Source of the DNA: Flavobacteriales bacterium
GTDB taxonomy: Bacteria > Bacteroidota > Bacteroidia > Flavobacteriales_F > PHOS-HE28
Reading direction: 5' to 3'
Assembly (NCBI GenBank): GCA_020635725.1
Contig: JACJZF010000006.1
Span: forward strand, 150,577-214,576
DNA length: 64,000 nucleotides
In this document: piece after piece, positions 57,524-64,000 of the stretch
How the letters are laid out: the number at the start of each line of letters is the position of its first letter
How positions within the stretch are numbered: the first letter of the stretch is position 1
The notes under the pieces: generated by a model
What the model was told of the DNA's origin: nothing
The model's input: the letters and a program-made list of their open reading frames with translations, nothing else
Databases searched by the model: none
Made by a program: the position numbers and the translations under genes

Positions 57524-60500
57524 TCATGCAGGAGTGTTTGGGGAGACCGCCGCCTTGCGGAAGGTCCGTTGCCACCAGGCGGACATGCGTTCGCGGCCGC
57601 TTTCAGCAATGTGGTACATCACCGGCACCAGGTACACCGTGAGCAGCATGGAGCTGGTGAGGCCGCCGATGATCACCCAGGCCAGGCCGTTCTTCCATTC
57701 GCTGCCGGTGCCGGTGGCCAGGGCGATGGGCAACATGCCGAAGACCATGGCGATGGTGGTCATGAGGATGGGGCGCAGGCGGGTGCGGCCGGCCTCAACC
57801 AGGGCTTCCACGTAGTGCATGCCCTCTGCTTTCAGTTGAGTGGTTCGGTCCACGATGAGGATGGCGTTCTTGGCCACCAGGCCCAGCAGCATGATGAGGC
57901 CCAGCAGCGTGAAGAGGCTGAGCGACGAGAGGCTGAGGTTGAGCGCGAGGAAGGCGCCGATCACCGCCACCGGGATGCTGAAGAGCACCACGAAGGGGTA
58001 GAGGAAGCTGTCGTAGAGCGCCACCATCACCAGGTAGACGAGGATGAAGGAGATGAGCAATGCGCCGCCCAGTGCGCCAAAGCTGTCGTTCTGCCGCTTC
58101 ACGTCGCTGCCCCAGGTAAGGCGCACGCCTTCAGGCAAGGGGTTCTTGCGGAGGTAGGCCACCACATCATCGGCCACGCTGCCCGAGCCGCGTCCGAGCG
58201 CGTCGGCGGTAAGGGTCACGGCGCTCATGCGGTCCATGCGCTCCACCAGGGCGGGCGGCTCGTGGCGTTCCACGGTGGCGAATTGGGCCAGGCGCACAGG
58301 CATGCCGGCCGCGTTCACGAACAGCAGGCGCTCCACGTCCTGCGCATCGCGCCGCTGGATGTCGTCCACGCGGATGCGGATGGGGGTTTCGATGCCCGCC
58401 TCGAACAGGCGCGCAACGTCGTTGCCGGCGAGGGCGTTGCGCAGGGTGGCGCCCACGGCGGCCGTGCTAAGGCCCAGGCGTGCCATGCGGTCGCGGTCCA
58501 GGTGTACCTGCAGTTCGGGCGCACCGCTCTCGATGCTCAGGCGGACATTGTTGGCGCCGGGGATGCCGGAGAGGGTGTCCTTCAGCACCTGTGCGGTGCG
58601 CATCACGGCGTCGCGGTCCGCACCGCTGAGGGTGATCTCCACCGGTGCGCTGCGGGGCACCAGGCCGATGGTGGCCATGGTGATGTCCACACCGGGGAAC
58701 TGGTGGAGCAGGTCCGCACGCAGGGCCATCATGGTGGCCTCGGTGCTCTGGCCGTTGCGGGCCTCCTTGGGCACCAGGTCGATGGTGAGCTCCGAACGGT
58801 ACTCGGCGCCCACGCCCATGCTGCCGATGCCGGTGCTGGGGCCACCCACGTTGCTGAACACGTTGGCCACCTCCGGCCGTTGCAGCAGCTGGGCCTCCAG
58901 GTCGCGGGTGCGCAGGTTGTTCTCCTGCAGGGGCACCTGCTTGTCGTATTCCAAGGTGAGGCGGAACAGGCCCTGGTCGCCGGTGGCGATGAGCTCCTTG
59001 GTCATGATGCCCTGTCTCATCACCGCGCCGGTGGCGACGAAGAGCAGCAGCACGATGCCGAGGAAGGCCGCGCGGTGGCCCAGCACCCAGCGCAACTGCC
59101 GGGCGTACCAGTCGTTGAGCCGGTCCAGCGCGTGCTCGAAGCGGAGCAGAAAGCGCGCCCAGGCGGTGGTGGGCTTCAGGTCCTCACGCTGGCCGATGCG
59201 GGAGGCGAGCCAGGGGGTGAGCGTGAAGCTGACGAAGAGGCTCATGAGGGTGGAGACCACCACCACCACGCTGAACTGCTTGAGCAGGTCGGCCACGAAG
59301 ACCTGCACGAAGATGATGGGCAGGAAGACCACCACGTCCACCAGGGTGATCGAGAGCGCCGAGAAGCCGATCTCCGCGCGGCCGGTGAGCGCGGCCTGCC
59401 GCTTGTCCATGCCTTTGTCCAGGTAGCGCTGGATGTTCTCCAGGATCACGATGCTGTCGTCCACCAGGATGCCGATGATGAGCGACATGGCCAGCAGGGT
59501 CATCAGGTTGAGCGTGTAGCCGAAGAGCCCCATGGCCACGAAGGCGCTGACGAGCGAGGCGGGAATGGCCACCAGCACGATGAGCGAGTTGCGCAGGCTG
59601 CGCAGGAAGAGGAGCATGACGATGCTGACCAGCACGATGGCTAGGCCCAGGTCGAAGAGCACGGCGTTCACGGCCTCCAGGGTGGTGTCGGTGCTGTCTG
59701 AAGCGATGATGAAGCGGGTGTGGAGCGCGGCCTCCTCGGTTTCGATGCGGGCCATTTCCGCGCGCACGGCGGCGCTCATGTCCACGGCGTTGGCATCGCC
59801 TTGTTTCTTGATGAGCAGGCCGATGCCCTCGCGGCCGTTGTAGCGGCTCACGGAGGTGGGGTCGGCCACGCCATCCACCACATGGGCCACATCCTTCACG
59901 CGCACCACGGAGCCGGGCGCGGGCATGGCCACCACCACCTCTTCCACGTCCTGCACCGTGTGGAGCTTGCCGGCCAGTTTCACGGTCAGCTGGCCTTCAT
60001 CGGTGCGCACGTTGCCTGCGGGCACCTCACGGCCTGCGCGGAGGATGGCCTCGCTCACCTGCGGCAGGGATACGCGGTGCTGGAGCAGGCGTTCCTGGTC
60101 CACCTGCACCTGCACCTCGCGCTGTTCGCCGCCCAGCAGGGTGATCTCCGCCACGCCCTTCAGTTGCTGGATGCGCGGCAGCAGGTCGTCCACCAGGTGC
60201 TGGTGGAATTCCGGTGCGGGCCTGTCGCTGAGCGCACTGAGGCTCATGATGGGCAGGTCGTTCGGCGACACCTTGGACATCACGGGCGGCTGCAGGCCCT
60301 CGGGCAGGTCCTGGCGGATGTTGTCGATGCGGCGCTGGGCATCCTGCATGGCCAGGTCCAGGTCGGCGCCGTACTTGAAGTTGACGATGACGATGGAGGC
60401 GTTGGCCAGGGAGCGGCTGCTGATGAAGTCCACCCGTTCCAGCGCGCTGAGGGCGTCCTCCACGGGGCGGGTCACGCTGTTGGCCACTTCCTCCGGCGCG

Positions 60501-60661
60501 GCACCGGGGTACATGGTGCGGATGGTGATCACCGGCTGGCTGAAGTCGGGCATCATCTCCACGCCCAGCCCGCGGTAAGCCACGATGCCGCCCAGGAAGA
60601 GCACGCCGAAGAGCACGATGATGAGCGAGGGCCGCTCAATGGCGATGCGGGTGAGGTTCAT
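57524..60661 (-). CDS. RND efflux pump, HAE-type inner-membrane transporter
   Basis: A protein of 1045 residues, full length. Twelve transmembrane helices in the usual 1+5 and 1+5 arrangement, with the first at IIVLFGVLFLGGIVAYRG. Diagnostic features are PDFSQPVITIRTMYPGAAP, the proton-relay region IIGILVDDSIVILENIQRYL with two Asp residues in the fourth helix, and GLIMLLGLVAKNAILIVD in the second half. It resembles hydrophobe/amphiphile exporters (AcrB-like) more than metal pumps (CusA). It takes up substrate from the periplasm or outer leaflet using proton motive force. ATG 60661 was chosen for MNLTRIAIERPSLII; it is 22 bp after the adaptor stop. Confidence 0.95.
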   Translation of the reverse strand: MNLTRIAIERPSLIIVLFGVLFLGGIVAYRGLGVEMMPDFSQPVITIRTMYPGAAPEEVANSVTRPVEDALSALERVDFISSRSLANASIVIVNFKYGADLDLAMQDAQRRIDNIRQDLPEGLQPPVMSKVSPNDLPIMSLSALSDRPAPEFHQHLVDDLLPRIQQLKGVAEITLLGGEQREVQVQVDQERLLQHRVSLPQVSEAILRAGREVPAGNVRTDEGQLTVKLAGKLHTVQDVEEVVVAMPAPGSVVRVKDVAHVVDGVADPTSVSRYNGREGIGLLIKKQGDANAVDMSAAVRAEMARIETEEAALHTRFIIASDSTDTTLEAVNAVLFDLGLAIVLVSIVMLLFLRSLRNSLIVLVAIPASLVSAFVAMGLFGYTLNLMTLLAMSLIIGILVDDSIVILENIQRYLDKGMDKRQAALTGRAEIGFSALSITLVDVVVFLPIIFVQVFVADLLKQFSVVVVVSTLMSLFVSFTLTPWLASRIGQREDLKPTTAWARFLLRFEHALDRLNDWYARQLRWVLGHRAAFLGIVLLLFVATGAVMRQGIMTKELIATGDQGLFRLTLEYDKQVPLQENNLRTRDLEAQLLQRPEVANVFSNVGGPSTGIGSMGVGAEYRSELTIDLVPKEARNGQSTEATMMALRADLLHQFPGVDITMATIGLVPRSAPVEITLSGADRDAVMRTAQVLKDTLSGIPGANNVRLSIESGAPELQVHLDRDRMARLGLSTAAVGATLRNALAGNDVARLFEAGIETPIRIRVDDIQRRDAQDVERLLFVNAAGMPVRLAQFATVERHEPPALVERMDRMSAVTLTADALGRGSGSVADDVVAYLRKNPLPEGVRLTWGSDVKRQNDSFGALGGALLISFILVYLVMVALYDSFLYPFVVLFSIPVAVIGAFLALNLSLSSLSLFTLLGLIMLLGLVAKNAILIVDRTTQLKAEGMHYVEALVEAGRTRLRPILMTTIAMVFGMLPIALATGTGSEWKNGLAWVIIGGLTSSMLLTVYLVPVMYHIAESGRERMSAWWQRTFRKAAVSPNTPA

Positions 60662-60683
60662 GGCCGTGGGGGATGGAGGGGGT

Positions 60684-61724
60684 TCAACGGTAGGTGACAC
60701 GGGCGCCATCGCGCAGGCTCACGGCGCCGCTGGTCACTACCAGTTCGCCGGCCTTCAGGCCTTGCGCCACCGCCAGCCTGCCGTTGCCGGCGGCGGCTGC
60801 GACGATGGGCGTGCGCCGCGCTGTGCTGTCGCGCACCACGTACACCTCGGGAGCGATGCTGGAACCCAGCAGGGCGCGGGCCGGTATGGTCACCTGATCG
60901 GCGGCGGTACCGGAGGGCGGTTCCACCGTGGCGGAGAGGCCGGCCACGATGCGTGGGTCAGCGGGAAGTTCAATGCGCACAGGGAAGCGGTTGGCCACAT
61001 CGCCCCGGCGGCCGATGCTGTGAACGGTGCCTTTCACGGGATCGGCGAGGTCGCCGAGCGTGACCTGCACGGCCTGGCCTTGTTGGAAGCGCACCACATC
61101 CACCTCGCTCACGTGCAGCAGCACCTCCAGCTCGCGCGGGTCGCTCAGCATGGCCACGGGCATGGAGGGGCCCACCACGGTGCCTTCCTCCGCCAGCAGT
61201 TGCGTCACCTCGCCATCGAAGGGCGCACGGATGGTGGTGCGGCCCAGTTGCTCGGTGATGTTGGCCAGCTGGATCCGCGCGGTCTGCAGGGCCTGTTCCG
61301 TCCGCTCCAGTTGGATGCCCTGCACGGCATCGGCGGAGGCGAGCACCCGGTAGCGGGCCTGGTCCTTCTCCAAGGCCGCCACCTGCACCTGCGCCGACTC
61401 GTGTTGCAGGCGCAGCAGTTCGCCGTCGAGTTGTGCGATCAGGTCGCCTTTGCGCACCTGCTGGCCTTCGCGCACGGCCACGCGCAGCACACGGCCGGGC
61501 ACCTCGGCCATCACGCGGCCTTCGCGCAGGGGCACCACGGTTCCGCCGTAGCGCGGTCCTTGTCCCGCGCCTCCGAGCAGCGCGGCCTCCACGGTCACAT
61601 GCACGGGTGCGTTCTTGTCGTGGCGGTACACACGCTCCGCCACCGTGCGCTTGTTCACGGCCAGTTTCACCACGGTGAGGGCCAGCAAGGCGGCCAACCC
61701 GGTCCAGAGCATCCAGCGTTTCAT
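60684..61724 (-). CDS. RND efflux periplasmic adaptor (membrane-fusion protein)
   Basis: A protein of 346 residues. An N-terminal anchor (MKRWMLWTGLAALLALTVVK), beta-barrel and lipoyl halves (GRVMAEVPGRVLRVAVREGQ, VRKGDLIAQLDGELL), a helical hairpin (ALEKDQARYRVL ... LERTEQALQTARIQLANI), the second lipoyl half (TTIRAPFDGEVTQLLAEEGT) and a membrane-proximal domain. It bridges the pump and the outer-membrane channel. The start ATG overlaps the TolC-like gene stop as ATGA (61721-61724), fixing the order TolC, adaptor, pump in one transcript. No Cys lipobox is present, so it is anchored by the N-terminal helix. Confidence 0.93.
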   Translation of the reverse strand: MKRWMLWTGLAALLALTVVKLAVNKRTVAERVYRHDKNAPVHVTVEAALLGGAGQGPRYGGTVVPLREGRVMAEVPGRVLRVAVREGQQVRKGDLIAQLDGELLRLQHESAQVQVAALEKDQARYRVLASADAVQGIQLERTEQALQTARIQLANITEQLGRTTIRAPFDGEVTQLLAEEGTVVGPSMPVAMLSDPRELEVLLHVSEVDVVRFQQGQAVQVTLGDLADPVKGTVHSIGRRGDVANRFPVRIELPADPRIVAGLSATVEPPSGTAADQVTIPARALLGSSIAPEVYVVRDSTARRTPIVAAAAGNGRLAVAQGLKAGELVVTSGAVSLRDGARVTYR

Positions 61725-63055
61725 GGGCGTTCGTTCAGCAGCGTGCCGTTGAGGCGCGCCAGTTCCAGTTGGGCCTTGCGCAGCTGCACCAAGGCATCGA
61801 TGTACAGTTGTTGGCCGTCGCGCACGGCCTGGTCGGCCAGCACCAGGTCGGTGAGGGTGGCCAGGCCCTCGGCATGCTGCAGCAGCGTGCTGCGGCGGAT
61901 GCGTTCGGCCAGAGCCAATTGGGCTTGCGCGTCGGTGAGCGTTCGCAGGGCGAGGGTCTCGTCCCGCAGGGCGCGTCGCCGTTCCAGGCCTTCCCGGTCG
62001 GCCACCGCATCGCGCTGCACGCCGGTCCGTGCCAGTTCCAGCTCCTTCTGCCGCACCTTCTGGCTGATCACGGTGCCACCGAAGAGCGGCATCTGCAGGG
62101 TGGCTCCGAAGTAGCTCACGGGATAGAGGTCGTAGCGGCCCTCGGTGCCGATGGGACCGAAACCGGTGCTGCCATACAGGCCGTAGCCATGGAGCGAAGG
62201 CAGCCGCGATCGCTTCAACAGGCGGATCTCCGCCTGGCGCAACAGCACGCTCTGTTCGGCGAGCCGCAGGCCGGGGGTGGCCTTCGCTGTGGCCGGTGCT
62301 TGTTGCACAGGGGCCGATGCAGGCTCGGTGGCCAAGGGGGCATCGGACGGCAGGCCCATCATCAGGCGCAGCAGATCGAGCACCTGTTCGTGTTGGGCCT
62401 CCACCCGTTCCCGCTGTGTGCGCAACTGGTCGCGCTGCAGGCGCAGACGGTCCACGTCGGTGCCGCGGGCCAGCAGCTGTGCGTGGAGCAGTTCCACGTT
62501 GCGCAGCATCGCTTCGGTGTTCAGCAGGTTGCTGTCCAGGAAGCTGCGCCGGGCCTGCAGCATCTGGGCGTTGTAGTAGGCGTTGCTCAACTCCAGCACC
62601 ACCTCTTCGCGGCTCCGTTCGCGCTGGATCCCGGCCAGGCGTTCCGCCTCGCGGGCCACATGGATGCCCTCCCAGCTGCCCACATCCACCAGGGGCAGTT
62701 GGGCCTGCACGTTCAGCGCGATGTTGTCGGGCGTACCGAACTGGACCTCGCGGTACACGCCTTCCGGCCCGCCGAAGAAGGACGCCGGCAGCAGTTGATA
62801 GGGCAGGTCGGCATAGTGCCGCACATCAGCCACCCCGCGCACCTTGGGCAGCAGGTTGGCCCGTTGCTCGTCCGCACGGGCCTCGGCCATGCGCACGTCG
62901 ATGTCGGCCGTGCGCACCCGTCGGTCGTTGGCCAGGGCAAGGTCGATGCATTCCTGGAGGGAACGCACCGGCACCTCCGGCTGCGCGGTGGCCAGCAGGG
63001 GGGCGGCGAACAGCACCGCGCCCAACAAGGGACGGATGGACAGGGCCGCGCGCAT
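61721..63055 (-). CDS. TolC-family outer-membrane efflux channel
   Basis: A protein of 444 residues from ATG 63055. Signal peptide MRAALSIRPLLGAVLFAAPL to LATAQ. Two OEP repeats of long helices, the first starting RSLQECIDLALANDRRVRTA and the second around TPGLRLAEQSVLLRQAEIRL, with barrel strands between (PYQLLPASFFGGPEGVYREV). It forms the trimeric exit duct of the tripartite pump. Its ATG overlaps the TGA of the upstream lipoprotein gene by one base (TGATG), and its stop overlaps the adaptor start, so the whole operon is translationally coupled. Confidence 0.93.
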   Translation of the reverse strand: MRAALSIRPLLGAVLFAAPLLATAQPEVPVRSLQECIDLALANDRRVRTADIDVRMAEARADEQRANLLPKVRGVADVRHYADLPYQLLPASFFGGPEGVYREVQFGTPDNIALNVQAQLPLVDVGSWEGIHVAREAERLAGIQRERSREEVVLELSNAYYNAQMLQARRSFLDSNLLNTEAMLRNVELLHAQLLARGTDVDRLRLQRDQLRTQRERVEAQHEQVLDLLRLMMGLPSDAPLATEPASAPVQQAPATAKATPGLRLAEQSVLLRQAEIRLLKRSRLPSLHGYGLYGSTGFGPIGTEGRYDLYPVSYFGATLQMPLFGGTVISQKVRQKELELARTGVQRDAVADREGLERRRALRDETLALRTLTDAQAQLALAERIRRSTLLQHAEGLATLTDLVLADQAVRDGQQLYIDALVQLRKAQLELARLNGTLLNERP

Positions 63056-63510
63056 CACTCGAAGTAGTTGCCGTATGCAGCGAGCTGCGCTCCAAGTGCG
63101 GCGCGCTGTGCGTCGCTCCCCTCAAAGTCGCGCAGCGCCTGATGGATGGGCAGCAGGTAGTTGTGCAGCTGGTTGTGCGCTTCACCCTCCATGGTGCACC
63201 GCTCGAAGATGAGCCCGAACTCCTCCTCCAGCGCGGTCTTCAGCGCCTTGGGGTCGCCGCTTGCCGGCTCGAAAGCGTTGAGGATGCCCACCATGTTGGC
63301 GATGCCGCTGGTGGTCTCCGGATTGGCCTTCCAGCGCTGGCCGTTGTCCAGCGTTACGGCAGGCAGCGCGTCGTGGGCCGTGGCCGTGGCGTTGTCCGGT
63401 GGGGTCGTCGCATGGTCGGCATGTGCGGCGGCATCGTGGCTGTGCTCACCGCAGCTGCTGTTCAGCGCGGCCATGGCAAGCAGAAGGAGGGGAAGCAGGA
63501 AGCGGTTCAT
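63055..63510 (-). CDS. Histidine-rich lipoprotein of the efflux operon
   Basis: A protein of 151 residues. The lipobox is NSSC (MNRFLLPLLLLAMAALNSSC), followed by a His/Asp/Ala-rich stretch (GEHSHDAAAHADHATTPPDN) with five His residues that could bind metal ions. The C-terminal ~80 residues are helical (ALKTALEEEFGLIFERCTME, HNQLHNYLLPIHQALRDF) and contain further His. I do not recognise a named family. The His-rich start suggests transition metal sensing or buffering in the periplasm, although the pump itself looks like a HAE-type exporter. It overlaps the genes on both sides by 1-4 bp. Confidence 0.75.
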   Translation of the reverse strand: MNRFLLPLLLLAMAALNSSCGEHSHDAAAHADHATTPPDNATATAHDALPAVTLDNGQRWKANPETTSGIANMVGILNAFEPASGDPKALKTALEEEFGLIFERCTMEGEAHNQLHNYLLPIHQALRDFEGSDAQRAALGAQLAAYGNYFE

Positions 63511-63923
63511 GGTATGGGGGATGTTGGTGATGTGTCGGGTGAGCGCAAGGACCAGCGCGCAATGACGTAGAAGGCTGCGGTGAGCAGGGTCCGGAAGGTG
63601 AGCGCGCCGATGGTGGCTGTGCGGTATTCACCACCGGAGTTGATGTGGAGGGCGAGCAGCAGGCCACCCACGAGCAACACCACAACGGCGGCCGCGAGCA
63701 GCACCGAGGACCAACGCCGCTGCATCAGCAGGCCGGCGCCGGCAGGCAGGTAGAGCAGGGAGGCGATCAGGTTGGCCACCACCACGGCGGGCACGTAGGG
63801 CGACTCGCGTTCGCGGATGCCGAAGAGGTCCAGCAGCACGGAAGTGCTCAGGAACAGGGTGAGCGCGCCGAAGGCGATGACTACCAGAGCCAGGCCGATG
63901 CGTGCAAGTTTGCTGGTCTTCAT
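63507..63923 (-). CDS. Hypothetical four-helix membrane protein of the efflux operon
   Basis: A protein of 138 residues with four hydrophobic helices: IGLALVVIAFGALTLFLST, VPAVVVANLIASLLYLPAGA, VLLAAAVVVLLVGGLLLALH and IGALTFRTLLTAAFYVIA, and a Ser/Pro-rich tail. It should be an inner-membrane protein. Small membrane proteins of this kind often occur in Bacteroidota metal- or copper-related operons, but I cannot assign a function. The stop overlaps the lipoprotein start as ATGA (63507-63510); the next gene upstream ends 6 bp before its ATG. Confidence 0.72.
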   Translation of the reverse strand: MKTSKLARIGLALVVIAFGALTLFLSTSVLLDLFGIRERESPYVPAVVVANLIASLLYLPAGAGLLMQRRWSSVLLAAAVVVLLVGGLLLALHINSGGEYRTATIGALTFRTLLTAAFYVIARWSLRSPDTSPTSPIP

Positions 63924-63929
63924 GACGGT

Positions 63930-64000
63930 TCAGTTCGTGATGAGGTCCAGCGCGGCAACGATGAGGGCCTTGCCTTTCTTGCGCACGTCGAAGGAGCGCC
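63930..64000 (-). CDS. C-terminal end of an unknown protein (partial at right edge)
   Basis: The last 22 codons of a gene entering from beyond the window: ending RSFDVRKKGKALIVAALDLI then TN and TGA. It lies 6 bp upstream of the membrane protein gene and is therefore probably the preceding member of the efflux operon. Too little is present to name a family. Confidence 0.55.
   Translation of the reverse strand, partial: RSFDVRKKGKALIVAALDLITN

Noticed and set aside
57305..59644. A 779-codon open frame on the plus strand
   Set aside because: It is antisense to the RND pump; the His/Glu/Gly-rich translation is typical of the complement of hydrophobic, GC-rich codons.
57524..60661. Heavy-metal (CusA-type) assignment of the RND pump
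   Set aside because: The fourth-helix motif has the paired Asp residues of HAE-type exporters, and no methionine-rich metal pathway is apparent; the His-rich lipoprotein alone is not enough.
1..64000. tRNA, rRNA, CRISPR array, prophage or insertion sequence
   Set aside because: I looked for cloverleaf-like T-loop patterns, repeat-spacer arrays and transposase motifs and saw none; a covariance-model search would be decisive for RNA genes.

Overview
The window is GC-rich (roughly 60-65% by eye) and tightly packed. It looks like a chromosomal piece of a Bacteroidota bacterium, most likely a high-GC member of the Flavobacteriales. The evidence is a very large set of type IX secretion (T9SS) substrates with C-terminal sorting domains, SprB-like repeats, DUF1573 paralogs, Bacteroidota-type -7 promoter boxes (TAnnTTTG-like, here often TANCTTCG) and the fused mutase IcmF. 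No rRNA, tRNA, CRISPR array, insertion sequence or phage gene was recognised.

Layout. 1-3.7 kb: a partial heptose-7-phosphate kinase (hldE), an aminotransferase, a small membrane-anchored protein, MeaB and a secreted hypothetical. 3.7-18.9 kb: four giant T9SS surface proteins on the minus strand. Three of them are preceded, with 9 bp, 1 bp or an ATGA overlap, by a small secreted protein, giving a repeated two-gene module. 19-24.6 kb: an aminotransferase, three DUF1573 proteins and valS. 24.6-34.2 kb: four paralogous SprB-repeat/DUF7619-type surface proteins. 34.3-36.8 kb: an AbgT transporter and a Ppx/GppA phosphatase. 36.8-49.6 kb: more T9SS proteins mixed with a PagL-like lipid A deacylase, a GIN-domain lipoprotein, a secreted esterase, a membrane-fused Ntn hydrolase and a GNAT/nitrilase fusion.

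49.7-56.4 kb: a patatin followed by a rearranged segment. It carries a remnant of the 5' end of icmF, a HepT/MntA toxin-antitoxin pair, a hicA broken by an in-frame TAG, a small T9SS protein, an intact icmF with an in-frame palindromic repeat inserted in its coding sequence, another palindrome, and a remnant of the 3' end of icmF. 56.8-64 kb: a minus-strand RND efflux operon (membrane protein, His-rich lipoprotein, TolC, adaptor, HAE-type pump) followed by an unknown helical protein.

Thirteen secreted surface proteins, including one with an unusual C-terminus, occupy about 30.5 kb, close to half of the window. The region therefore largely encodes the cell surface. The most interesting signals are the repeated small-secreted-protein/giant-adhesin pair, the icmF remnants around a toxin-antitoxin island, and eight genes whose -7 box lies only 4-6 nt before the start codon, which implies leaderless transcripts.
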